A stretch of 26,055 nucleotides of DNA from a virus, in IMG/VR virus record IMGVR_UViG_3300030104_003863, positions 1 through 26,055 of that record; one strand, 5' to 3'. Shown in pieces: positions 16,203 to 22,531 of the stretch. The translations under genes were made by a program, and so were the position numbers. A model generated the notes under the pieces. It searched no databases. It was not told where the DNA came from and worked only from the letters and a program-made list of their open reading frames with translations. The first letter of the stretch is position 1. Every line of letters begins with the position of its first letter.

Positions 16203-16784
16203 CTACTTATTTAAAAGACTAAGGGTGTGCAATAGCTTTTCCTTAGCCTTATCTTTATCCTTCAACCTCATGCTCCGCATGAATACATCAAGCACACCAT
16301 CGAAGTTGTCGGGGTTTCCTACTGCCTTTGATAAGCACCGATGTAACCTGTCTGGATTGTTAGCCGGACAGATTGTTTTATCAGCACACCACTTGCAGTA
16401 ACTACATGGTTCAGGAAGTTTGTCCGAGGACTCAACCCCATCTATGATAGAATTGACTACCTCTTCTGCGACCTCCCTAGCCACACTCATGTGACTTACC
16501 ACACGAGTTTCAGAATATAACAGATAGACATTAATCTGGTCAAGGTTGTCCCTCTGGCATAATGCCGCAGCATAAACCAACATCTGAGGGACGTAATCTC
16601 TTTCCATGCCTGTCTTTAGATCAAACAGATGACCAGTGAAATAGGCATCAAGATACCCGAACGTCATCACCCTGCCATCCTTTTTGTATTTAACTAATGT
16701 TTCAGTTTCTAAATCTTTATCAGCTCTCTCAGCCATAGCTATGACTTTATCTGCTGCCCACCTTACTCCTTCGTTCTCCATCAT
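16203..16784 (-). CDS. C-terminal part of a split RecB/Cas4-like nuclease
   Basis: A 193-residue protein with the catalytic half of a RecB/Cas4-type PD-(D/E)XK nuclease: Glu28 region (LETETLVKY), Asp46 (FGYLDAYF), Asp55-Leu-Lys57-Thr-Gly (LFDLKTG) and the Q-x3-Y motif (YVPQMLVYAAAL). A cysteine cluster CSYCKWCADKTICPA (Cys127, 130, 133, 139) resembles the iron-sulfur motif of Cas4/AddB. The usual N-terminal part (first cysteine and RGTxxH motif) is missing here and is found instead in the gene at 17553-17744. The start is preceded by AGGATGAG. If the two chains associate they would form an exonuclease, likely the partner of the ERF annealing protein. Confidence 0.7.
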   Translation of the reverse strand: MMENEGVRWAADKVIAMAERADKDLETETLVKYKKDGRVMTFGYLDAYFTGHLFDLKTGMERDYVPQMLVYAAALCQRDNLDQINVYLLYSETRVVSHMSVAREVAEEVVNSIIDGVESSDKLPEPCSYCKWCADKTICPANNPDRLHRCLSKAVGNPDNFDGVLDVFMRSMRLKDKDKAKEKLLHTLSLLNK

Positions 16785-16792
16785 AACTCATC

Positions 16793-17290
16793 CTAAAAGA
16801 AGTCACTAACTCCAAGCAAGTTATCCAACTGAAACATTGGCCTGAGCTGAGATACGTGCCTGTAATAACAGTCAGTATTTAGAGGGGGCCAAGATTTAAC
16901 AGGCATCATCCTCATAATCTCACGAGTCTCCCAGCCTAAGAACTCGATTGACGGTGAAGATTCGCCTTCCTTGTACTTAGCCAGAACCGCTATGTCAGAC
17001 ATTACATCTATCTCCCAGCTTTTAATCAGAAGATTGTACGGGTTACGGTTTGCCTTTACGTCTACTGACACTTTCCTGTCACCGACTATGACCCAGAAAT
17101 CAACATGACCATCACCCTCCGGCCTGATCTCCCTGTCTACCTCAAGGTTATATCTCTTAGCAAAGGCAAGTTCACCTGCAACCCCCATGATGTCCTCAGT
17201 GTTGGGGTCATCATAGAGTCTGGGTGTTCCGTTCGGGTGCGCTGCCTGTCTGGCTTTGCCTAGCTTTTCCGCTTCGCTTTCTTCTTTCAT
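16793..17290 (-). CDS. PD-(D/E)XK nuclease nested inside the split nuclease
   Basis: A 165-residue protein with its own complete nuclease core: Glu40 (GVAGELAFAKRYNL), Asp64 (GDGHVDFWVIVG) and Asp77-Val-Lys79 (VSVDVKANRN). GELA...GxVDF...xDVKA is typical of small restriction-like and freestanding homing nucleases. It starts in a TAATG overlap with the gene before it and ends eight bases before the C-terminal nuclease part, so it lies in the middle of what looks like one older gene. It may be the mobile element that split its host gene. Confidence 0.65.
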   Translation of the reverse strand: MKEESEAEKLGKARQAAHPNGTPRLYDDPNTEDIMGVAGELAFAKRYNLEVDREIRPEGDGHVDFWVIVGDRKVSVDVKANRNPYNLLIKSWEIDVMSDIAVLAKYKEGESSPSIEFLGWETREIMRMMPVKSWPPLNTDCYYRHVSQLRPMFQLDNLLGVSDFF

Positions 17291-17595
17291 TAGAATAAAT
17301 GCTCCTTTCCTCCTTCAGAAGAATACTTCTTACCCTTCTTAATCTCATCGAGCCTCCTCTGCCTTAGTCTTTCAGCAACTGCCAGCTTTCTCTTGCCGTC
17401 ATCTGAACATGACTCACACTTGAGGCCCATACTCTGTACAACATCGGCAAGTCTGGATTCGTAGTCTGATTCATCATCAAACTCTATCTTCACTGAAGTG
17501 CCGCAAATCCCAAGAGGAAGCAATCTTCTCTCGCCATTACTATCCCCCCACTCTAGTGGCCCGTTGCATCTTTGTTCGATCGTAACTTTTGCCAT
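17290..17595 (-). CDS. hypothetical protein next to the nested nuclease (101 aa)
   Basis: Starts inside the N-terminal nuclease part, overlapping it by 43 bases, and ends in TAATG overlap with the nested nuclease. Beta strands (AKVTIEQRCNGPLEWG; LLPLGICGTSVKIEFD) are followed by CESC and a basic helix (KRKLAVAERLRQRRLDEIKKGKK). I recognise no family. The basic C-terminus suggests nucleic-acid or protein contact. It may be the second cargo gene of the insertion that split the RecB-like nuclease. Confidence 0.55.
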   Translation of the reverse strand: MAKVTIEQRCNGPLEWGDSNGERRLLPLGICGTSVKIEFDDESDYESRLADVVQSMGLKCESCSDDGKRKLAVAERLRQRRLDEIKKGKKYSSEGGKEHLF

Positions 17596-17744
17596 TTTTG
17601 TAAATGCTCCTCGAACTCGTCATGCAGCAAAGTGCCACGCCTAGCTGCGGGACTGCTCGATTTTGATGGTTTATAACAAGCACACTTCTCGAACGCGGGG
17701 AACGATGAAGGTGGCAACTTGTCGTGATGTTTTCTCTCGCTCAT
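17553..17744 (-). CDS. N-terminal part of a split RecB/Cas4-like nuclease
   Basis: A 63-residue protein (MSERKHHDKL...) with the N-terminal signature of RecB/Cas4/DUF2800-like nucleases: LPPSSFPAFEKCACY (Cys21, Cys23), then RRGTLLHDEFEEHL with the conserved GTxxH (residues 37-41). In intact relatives this is followed directly by the segment that here begins the gene at 16784 (NEGVRWAADKV). After EEHLQKWQ the frame continues only 12 residues to a stop, and the cargo gene begins within it. A TTG start 15 bases upstream is possible, but it lies inside palindrome A; the ATG at 17744 is preferred. No Shine-Dalgarno is present. Confidence 0.6.
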   Translation of the reverse strand: MSERKHHDKLPPSSFPAFEKCACYKPSKSSSPAARRGTLLHDEFEEHLQKWQKLRSNKDATGH

Positions 17745-17745
17745 G

Positions 17746-17774
17746 ATTGTGTTACACAATGTTCTACGTAGAAC
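17746..17774. promoter_or_regulatory. composite palindromes A+B before the split nuclease operon
   Basis: Palindrome A (17746-17760, ATTGTGTTACACAAT) is joined directly to palindrome B (17761-17774, GTTCTACGTAGAAC). Centres are 14.5 bases apart, the same as at 5937-5971. A ends one base from the ATG of the first gene, and B overlaps the arm of the neighbouring hairpin. This placement would let a bound protein control the start of the split nuclease operon. Confidence 0.75.
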
Positions 17775-17862
17775 TCAGGGACGGCAGGAATGAGTAAACC
17801 GCCGTCCCTGAGTCTGAGGGTGCATGAGGCCAAAGGACAACCTCATTCATGGAGCGCACCCT
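17773..17862 (-). other. two tandem hairpins after the ERF gene
   Basis: Immediately after the ERF stop the left-going RNA can form a compound stem (7 plus 6 pairs with a 9-base bulge, 17817-17862) and then a perfect 13-pair stem with a 15-base loop (arms 17773-17785 and 17801-17813). Neither is followed by a T-run. They fill the whole gap to the palindromes, so they could end the ERF transcript, protect its 3' end or regulate the next operon. Confidence 0.65.
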
Positions 17863-18474
17863 TTAGTCTAGTAGTGATGCCTCCTTTGTCCGAGTCATCA
17901 CAGGTCGTCCCTTTTTCTTTGGTTGTTCTGAGGGGGTAGGGTTTCTGCCCATCAATGATTCAGCATCATCGTCCTCCCCTTCAGCCGTGCTGATGTTAAG
18001 CATACAGGACTTCAGACCCCTGCGATTATAGGTCATCCCGCCTAGCACAGCTTGAGGGTCTTTCGGCCCTTTAACCCCCGTCTTAATTGTTATCTTACCT
18101 TCGAGCCATTGATCTCCGCACATCACTATTCCGCGCTGAAATTCAACAACCTGAATCTCCTCTTTCTCTATGACCTCAACTCGTCCATCAGGATGAGTTG
18201 TAGTCTTGACTGACTTCAACCTCTCCAGAGTAAAATCAGGAACACAAGAGAAAGCCATTCCAGCCTTCTTCAGTGGTTCCTTTGTTACCTCAATCAGTGC
18301 GTTGATGTCTGCGTATTTAGAGGGTACTTTATTCCCATCTTTATCAGTCTTAGTAAAGAAAGGTTGATCGCTCCCTCTTACTGCTGACTGTAGTTCTGAT
18401 TGGAACTTAGCCATTGCAGTGCCTAGCACTAACTTTCCGTTAGTCTTCTCTTTTTTATCTGTCGTCTTTTCCAT
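17863..18474 (-). CDS. erf: ERF family single-strand annealing protein
   Basis: A 203-residue recombinase of the ERF group. The N-terminal helices (LGTAMAKFQSELQSAVRGSD) lead to KYADINALIEVTKEPLKKAGMAFS, the typical YADL...L...G core. The domain closes with the family hallmark around residues 154-180 (AVLGGMTYNRRGLKSCMLNIS followed by EGEDDDAES). The C-terminal tail is basic (KKKGRPVMTRTKE). ERF proteins coat single strands and anneal homologous DNA, helping genome circularisation and recombination. Nearby resolvase-like and RecB-like nuclease genes supply matching activities. Its start lies 20 bases inside the upstream gene. Confidence 0.85.
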   Translation of the reverse strand: MEKTTDKKEKTNGKLVLGTAMAKFQSELQSAVRGSDQPFFTKTDKDGNKVPSKYADINALIEVTKEPLKKAGMAFSCVPDFTLERLKSVKTTTHPDGRVEVIEKEEIQVVEFQRGIVMCGDQWLEGKITIKTGVKGPKDPQAVLGGMTYNRRGLKSCMLNISTAEGEDDDAESLMGRNPTPSEQPKKKGRPVMTRTKEASLLD

Positions 18475-18805
18475 TTTCTGCTTTTATAGGTTGCATTGTA
18501 ATGAGCTTGAAAAATACCCACTCAGGTACTGTAACCATCCAAGGCCCATGATTCTTTTTATGGGCCACTAATGGCATCATCTCACCACAATCTTTTTCTG
18601 CTTGTTTCATTGCTTCCGCAATGTTCAATCTCTCAACACGCTTCACCTCCATGTGGAAGGGAAGTTCTGAGATCACATCAGGGGAGTCAGGACTGCCTGA
18701 AAATTGCTGCCCTCTCCTTGCCTCAAAGCCGTGAGCCTTGATCCTGTCGCGCCATTCTCTTTCACCGCGACATCCTTTTTGTCTGCTGTTAATCGCCTTT
18801 GTCAT
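18455..18805 (-). CDS. PD-(D/E)XK Holliday-junction-resolvase-like nuclease
   Basis: A 116-residue protein (MTKAINSRQKG...) with KGCRGEREWRDRI (Glu15/Glu17), SPDVISELPFHMEVKRVERL (Asp43, Glu53-Val-Lys55) and a helix AEAMKQAEKDCGEMMPLVAHKKN. This is the common phage resolvase-like pattern: ERE near the start, PDV, E-x-K, then a QA helix and a strand pair with HxxN. It would cut branched DNA formed by ERF-driven recombination or before packaging. The ATG at 18805 is preferred over an upstream TTG because AAGG is well placed. It overlaps the regulator gene by 17 bases. Confidence 0.7.
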   Translation of the reverse strand: MTKAINSRQKGCRGEREWRDRIKAHGFEARRGQQFSGSPDSPDVISELPFHMEVKRVERLNIAEAMKQAEKDCGEMMPLVAHKKNHGPWMVTVPEWVFFKLITMQPIKAENGKDDR

Positions 18806-18995
18806 ACTGACCAACCTTAGCCATTTTAATTAGCATCTCCACAATCTCCCTCCTACTCCTGCCTGTCTCACGCGAAAGCATATCCAGCTTTGCGTAGGTT
18901 TCAGGAAGGAACCTGAAGGTTGTCATGGTTCTTCGCTTGTCCAGTTTGGTGATTAAAGCAACGTCCTCTGAAGGACTCCCTACCTCTTCGTCCAT
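18789..18995 (-). CDS. ribbon-helix-helix DNA-binding regulator
   Basis: A 68-residue protein whose residues 24-62 form a ribbon-helix-helix domain: strand MTTFRFLPETYAKL, helix DMLSRETGRS, helix RREIVEMLIKMAKVG. Such proteins are dimers that read short palindromic operators through the strand pair. The first 23 residues are acidic and flexible; an internal ATG at codon 24 would give the bare domain. A good sigma70-type promoter ends about seven bases before the first ATG, so the message may be nearly leaderless. It is the first gene of the resolvase-ERF operon and is a candidate controller of phage early genes. Confidence 0.7.
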   Translation of the reverse strand: MDEEVGSPSEDVALITKLDKRRTMTTFRFLPETYAKLDMLSRETGRSRREIVEMLIKMAKVGQYDKGD

Positions 18996-19002
18996 ATCGA
19001 AT

Positions 19003-19030
19003 ATAATATCATAATGAATTTACGGGTCAA
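19003..19030 (-). promoter_or_regulatory. sigma70-type promoter with extended -10
   Basis: On the left-going strand TTGACC (19030-19025) is followed after 16 bases by TATTAT (19008-19003), with TG one base before it, an extended -10. The predicted start would be at or just before the ATG at 18995. It drives the ribbon-helix-helix, resolvase and ERF genes. No A or B palindrome lies close by. Confidence 0.6.
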
Positions 19031-19031
19031 G

Positions 19032-19361
19032 TTATCTGTTTGACAAATCTTTATAGAATACCATTTGCCTGTTGACCCTTGCGTACTCGTCGTTACTCAG
19101 GAGAACTTGATGTTGAGCAGAACAGAGATAAAACCATAAGTCTATGACTTCCTCTTTTGCTGCTGCTATGCAGTCCCTGTCGTCCAGACAACCTCCGTGT
19201 TCCTTTTGACCCTTCCAGAATTTACTACTGGCAAGCTCATTGAACTCGTCGATTGCTTCTTTGCATATTTTCTCAGGAGGTCTCCCTCCCTCCTCCTTCC
19301 ATCGCTCTGCTGCCTTCCTTTCCTCTGGATCGGTAGAGATTATTTCATCACCTTCAGCCAT
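19032..19361 (-). CDS. MazG-like / EExxD-helix protein
   Basis: A 109-residue protein starting MAEGDEIIS, chosen because AAGGAAAAAG precedes that ATG and it overlaps the previous gene by only eight bases. The core FWKGQKEHGGCLDDRDCIAAAKEEVIDLWFYLCSA has the GQxxHGG...EExxDLxxYL layout of phage MazG-like nucleotide pyrophosphohydrolases, where the Glu/Glu/Asp residues bind magnesium. The usual second EXXD helix is not obvious, so activity is uncertain. It would adjust nucleotide pools, if active. It is the last gene of the cluster beginning at 19805. Confidence 0.45.
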   Translation of the reverse strand: MAEGDEIISTDPEERKAAERWKEEGGRPPEKICKEAIDEFNELASSKFWKGQKEHGGCLDDRDCIAAAKEEVIDLWFYLCSAQHQVLLSNDEYARVNRQMVFYKDLSNR

Positions 19362-19599
19362 TTCTTTTTCCTTTCTTTTTCTTCTTCGGCCAATCGTTCT
19401 CGATGTGTTGCGTAAGTTTCTCACACAACTCATTCGCATCCTGTTCATCGGTGGATAGCCACCTGTTAACTACCGGAGGGTTAACTCCTTTAAGGAGTCT
19501 AGGCCCACACGGATGACCCATTCGGGTTACAACCTCCCACTTCTCGTAGGTGTAATCGTAAACTACTTCAAGCGGTAGAACATTATTTGCGTCACTCAT
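19354..19599 (-). CDS. hypothetical protein (81 aa)
   Basis: Starts MSDANNVLPLEV in an ATGA overlap with the upstream gene; a longer start five codons earlier is possible. The protein has beta-type strands (LEVVYDYTYEKWEVVTRMG), the segment HPCGPRLLKGVN, and a helical end with a lysine-rich tail (DWPKKKKKGKRNG). The basic tail suggests binding to nucleic acid or an acidic partner. I recognise no family. It is translationally linked to both neighbours. Confidence 0.55.
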   Translation of the reverse strand: MSDANNVLPLEVVYDYTYEKWEVVTRMGHPCGPRLLKGVNPPVVNRWLSTDEQDANELCEKLTQHIENDWPKKKKKGKRNG

Positions 19600-19805
19600 G
19601 ATGCCTTCTTCCACATTTTCTGTATGTAGTCAGCAGAGAAAGAGCCAGCAACTTCTGCCTCCCCTCCTTTACGAGTGCCCTTGGGCCTGAGTGTGTATCC
19701 ACCATCAGGCTCTATGCTTAAAACAAGAGATTTATATTTACCTTTATCCCTTATAGAACACGAGGGCATTTCGATGTCCCTCACCTTTGTCAATTTAACA
19801 GCCAT
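19596..19805 (-). CDS. hypothetical protein (69 aa)
   Basis: Starts MAVKLTKVRDIEM after the strong site AGGAAAGG; an earlier in-frame start would lack a ribosome site and run into the structured leader. It is a compact beta protein (CSIRDKGKYKSLVLSIEPDGGYTLRPKG) with a helical end (SFSADYIQKMWKKAS). Function is unknown. It is the first gene after palindromes and two hairpins, so its expression is the one most directly affected by them. Confidence 0.55.
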   Translation of the reverse strand: MAVKLTKVRDIEMPSCSIRDKGKYKSLVLSIEPDGGYTLRPKGTRKGGEAEVAGSFSADYIQKMWKKAS

Positions 19806-19842
19806 AACTTTTCCTTTCCTGTTTTGGTAGTATGTATAAATT

Positions 19843-19924
19843 GAGGTGTCTGCACCTACCTTAGCGGACACCTCCCTACTAAGGGAGGGCAACGGGTTAT
19901 CTGCTTATCCTGCTGCCCTCCCTT
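19843..19924 (-). promoter_or_regulatory. two-hairpin leader with alternative pairing
   Basis: The left-going leader can form an 11-pair hairpin (arms 19914-19924 and 19881-19891, 22-base loop) and then an 8-pair hairpin (19867-19874 with 19843-19850, 16-base loop). The 3' arm of the first (CCTCCCT) can instead pair with AGGGAGG at the 5' side of the second, so the two states exclude each other. That is the layout of an attenuator or RNA switch, though no T-run follows either stem. Confidence 0.5.
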
Positions 19925-19934
19925 TCCTTTTAAA

Positions 19935-19964
19935 GTTCTACGTAGAACTCTTTGTGTTACACAA
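19935..19964. promoter_or_regulatory. composite palindromes B and A, opposite order
   Basis: Palindrome B (19935-19948, GTTCTACGTAGAAC) and palindrome A (19952-19964, TTGTGTTACACAA) lie 16.5 bases centre to centre, in reversed order compared with the other two composites. A overlaps the stop codon of the DUF932-type gene. The pair precedes the two-hairpin leader and the gene at 19805. Confidence 0.75.
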
Positions 19965-20787
19965 TGTGTCCGGTAACTTCTGCATCTTCCATCTCGGCAA
20001 TTACCTCGTGTGCCTTTGGCTTTGGCAGAAGTTTCTCTATATCTAGGACTCTATCCATGATACCCGTCAGTGCCTTTGTCCTGCGCTGGGCATCGTAAAT
20101 GCTCCAACGCTTTGCCACTTCAGTGAATCCATTCTGGAATGACCAAGCTGAACCGTCACTGAACTCCTCATGCGATGGCTCCCTAATCTCCTTCAGCCAT
20201 TGGTTCATCTGGGATGGAGGGAGAGCGTTGCGACGAACGCACTCCACCATGATGTGATCCTGCTTTTCCTTGCTTGGGAATGTGTGCTTGTACAGATCAA
20301 TTCGAACGTCTTGAGCAACAAATGCGTGGGAAATATCTCCCATTGCGTCACCCATTAGGATGGGTATGTCTCTCATGATGTTCTTGGTATGCTTTCTTGA
20401 AACCTTAAACTCAGCACAGAATGCCATGTTGTCGCACACGAACACGCGCTGACCTGCTCCAACCTCAAAGCTGAAGTCGTATGTGTTTGAGTTTCTTGCA
20501 CCTACAATGCGCTGGTAATCTTCTCCCTGCATTTCAGTTGACTTGATCCCGAACAAGGCGAATGCGTTGTCTTTTTTCTTATCTTTATCTTGATGAAGAA
20601 CATACTCTTCCCATTCGATTTCCCAGCCATGAGGCACAAGACCTTCCTTGACTTCGTTGAGTGCCCAATCATGACGGATTGGTTTGTGTCTTGGCCCCAG
20701 TGGTTTCGGGTCTGGTAGAGACGCGAAATCTTCTATTGAGTCCAAGTGAACCCCACCTTTGTGGGCCATTATTTTCTGCTTTTTCAT
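19957..20787 (-). CDS. DUF932 family phage/plasmid-like protein
   Basis: A 276-residue protein matching the DUF932 pattern: NAFALFGIKS, then GARNSNTYDFSFEVGAGQRVFVCDNMAF, then SRKHTKN and a long helical C-terminal half with WSFQNGFTEVAKRWSIYDAQRRTKALTGIMD. The central R-N-S...VFVCDN...KHT motifs are the family core. These proteins are common in phages and plasmids next to replication and recombination genes; the biochemical role is not established. No Shine-Dalgarno is seen; ACTAAC touches the ATG. Confidence 0.7.
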   Translation of the reverse strand: MKKQKIMAHKGGVHLDSIEDFASLPDPKPLGPRHKPIRHDWALNEVKEGLVPHGWEIEWEEYVLHQDKDKKKDNAFALFGIKSTEMQGEDYQRIVGARNSNTYDFSFEVGAGQRVFVCDNMAFCAEFKVSRKHTKNIMRDIPILMGDAMGDISHAFVAQDVRIDLYKHTFPSKEKQDHIMVECVRRNALPPSQMNQWLKEIREPSHEEFSDGSAWSFQNGFTEVAKRWSIYDAQRRTKALTGIMDRVLDIEKLLPKPKAHEVIAEMEDAEVTGHIV

Positions 20788-20816
20788 GTTAGTGTTATGT
20801 TGTGGCTGGTGTTTTG

Positions 20817-21497
20817 TTAATGCTCAACAATGGCTATATCCCAGCCTTTGCCATTGCAGAGCATACACGTCTCGCATTGCTTGCGGAATCCTGCCTCTTC
20901 GCTGGCAGGACAAACGTGCTCTTTAGATTGTAGCCTGTCTGATTCCCTTCTGGCTCTGAAGGTTGACCAGCCAAGAGCCTTGGCTTGCCAATACTCCCTG
21001 AAGGAATCAACGCTGGCTTTAAAAAACTTTCTGTACCCAGTGTAAGCTGGCTCACTCCATTGGTGAGTGTACCCAGTGTGGGCCTTGCACGCTCTCGAGA
21101 TAGCAGAGACAATATCAAGAGGTATAAATACGGGATCGCCATAAGCCCCGAACCTTACAAGCCTACCACTGAAGATGTGAAGGCTTAAATCCCAGTTAAT
21201 GTAACCTCCGTCTTTCCAGCATTTCCATACGGAATCAGGCCCACGCCACAAGGTCACGTAGCACGGTTCCAGTCCTGATTCCTTTGCCATTATCGGTCTC
21301 CTGCCGCAGTCACCGCAGCAGTGCCGATCGTTACCTGACTTGATCGCCAGTGATGGGAGTTCATGCTTGTAGAATATAAATATCTGAAGCAAGTCTCCGG
21401 TCTTTTCATTTCTGCTTGGCCTTTTGAGTCCAGTGAGAATTACCACCAGCTCATCATTCTGCCATAGCACTATCCCGTTAGGGTTGTACGTTCTCAT
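20817..21497 (-). CDS. uncharacterised phage protein with CCGDCGRRP and zinc-type cysteines
   Basis: A 226-residue protein with NEKTGDLLQIFIFYKHELPSLAIKSGNDRHCCGDCGRRP, followed by CYVTLWRGPDSVWKCWKDGGY. This combination (GxxKTGxxxQ, GxDxxxCGDCxxR, CYV) recurs in a phage family of unknown function that I recognise only by pattern. The C-terminal part has further cysteines (CPASEEAGFRKQCETCMLCNGKGW) that could bind zinc. Good AAGGA ribosome site. It lies in the early operon between the cysteine-cluster protein and the DUF932-type protein. Confidence 0.6.
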   Translation of the reverse strand: MRTYNPNGIVLWQNDELVVILTGLKRPSRNEKTGDLLQIFIFYKHELPSLAIKSGNDRHCCGDCGRRPIMAKESGLEPCYVTLWRGPDSVWKCWKDGGYINWDLSLHIFSGRLVRFGAYGDPVFIPLDIVSAISRACKAHTGYTHQWSEPAYTGYRKFFKASVDSFREYWQAKALGWSTFRARRESDRLQSKEHVCPASEEAGFRKQCETCMLCNGKGWDIAIVEH

Positions 21498-21533
21498 TTT
21501 TTTCCTTTGTTAATGGAGTAGTAGTTCCTATTC

Positions 21534-22118
21534 CTACTTATCCTTTTCCAGTTCTTTCATCCTGTTAGCAAACCGCTTACGCAGAGCAACAGTTGTCCTT
21601 TTTCTTTTACTACCTGTCTTTTCAAGCTCAAGCCATATAGCAACATACATTGCCTCGACTGTTGCCAGTTCTTCAGGTTCGCTCATAAGCGTTTCCCATA
21701 TATGGGCAAGCCTTTCCACTGAGGCTTTGCTTAGAATATCGGCAGCACTCTCGCCCATGTCGCACGAGAAAAACCTGCAACCAAATGGAGCACTGTCATG
21801 CACCTGACATAAGCCCGATTGTTGGTTGTAGTGTATGCAACTGCCGTTCTTCCTGTTGTTAGGTACAAGCGTGGGTATGTGCATAAGCCCAGAGCTTGTC
21901 TTGACGATGGCTCCATCAGAAGCGAGTAATGTTTTCTTAGCCCAAGGCAGCATACTTTCCATATGCATCTCAAGTTTATCACCCTCCTCCAGTTCATCCT
22001 CATTAAGGTATCCTGTCGCACCCATGTAGGGGATTATATCCTCCGGCAATAGGTAGCTAGGCATTACCTTACAGAATAGCTGGCACTTCTGACAGGAGCA
22101 TTCACTTCTTTCTAGCAT
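21534..22118 (-). CDS. YkgJ-like cysteine-cluster protein
   Basis: A 194-residue protein with an N-terminal cluster CSCQKCQLFCK and a second cluster GSCIHYNQQSGLCQVHDSAPFGCRFFSCD, the YkgJ/UPF0153-type arrangement thought to bind a metal or iron-sulfur centre. The C-terminal half is helical and basic (TGSKRKRTTVALRKRFANRMKELEKDK). The start ATG overlaps the previous gene by 17 bases and has AGGAG upstream. Function in phages is unknown. Confidence 0.65.
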   Translation of the reverse strand: MLERSECSCQKCQLFCKVMPSYLLPEDIIPYMGATGYLNEDELEEGDKLEMHMESMLPWAKKTLLASDGAIVKTSSGLMHIPTLVPNNRKNGSCIHYNQQSGLCQVHDSAPFGCRFFSCDMGESAADILSKASVERLAHIWETLMSEPEELATVEAMYVAIWLELEKTGSKRKRTTVALRKRFANRMKELEKDK

Positions 22119-22320
22119 TGCGTCTCTCCTCTCTTTTCCTTTCTCTCTCTATGAACCTCCTTGTTTCTCTTGAAGTTAATTGTCGAACAGAATCATTCCT
22201 CGCTCTCATTTTCTTTTGCATTGATTTGGGGAAGTTGATTTCACCCTTCTCTTTATTTGCTGACTTCAAGAGGTGTTCGTCTAACCCTATCTCATCTCTC
22301 TTCATTCTAATTTCATCCAT
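22102..22320 (-). CDS. small basic coiled-coil protein (72 aa)
   Basis: Starts MDEIRMKRDEIGLDEHLL, chosen for the GGAAAAGGAAAG site and the eight-base overlap with the previous gene. The rest is dominated by lysine, arginine and glutamate (SMQKKMRARNDSVRQLTSRETRRFIERERKREERRNARKK), predicted helical. It resembles small basic nucleic-acid-binding or structural phage proteins but no family is recognised. Confidence 0.5.
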   Translation of the reverse strand: MDEIRMKRDEIGLDEHLLKSANKEKGEINFPKSMQKKMRARNDSVRQLTSRETRRFIERERKREERRNARKK

Positions 22321-22531
22321 CACTTTCCTTTTCCTTTGTGGCAAGCCGATGGTATTTCCCTTCAGGATCACCAAGCTCTGCTGCCTTGTTCTTGTCTATG
22401 CCAGTTCCTTTGTCGACCTTACCGGACATGAACTCGCACCATCTATCATGCCTTGTCTGCTCGGTGAAGTCTTCCCTCTCATTATGCTTGAGATGACTGT
22501 CATCTCTCCTGCTATTCCACGGACTACTCAT
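22313..22531 (-). CDS. small hydrophilic protein (72 aa)
   Basis: Starts MSSPWNSRRDDSHLKHNERED in an ATGA overlap with the previous gene; a longer frame upstream lacks a ribosome site and is rejected. It is rich in His, Arg, Asp and Lys (TRHDRWCEFMSGKVDKG) with no hydrophobic core segment. The HDRWCEFM motif may matter, but no family is recognised. Confidence 0.5.
   Translation of the reverse strand: MSSPWNSRRDDSHLKHNEREDFTEQTRHDRWCEFMSGKVDKGTGIDKNKAAELGDPEGKYHRLATKEKESDG

Noticed and set aside
16785-17595. Intein or group I intron explaining the split nuclease
   Set aside because: The halves and inserts each have their own start and stop codons, no intein end motifs are seen at the junctions, and no intron core is visible.
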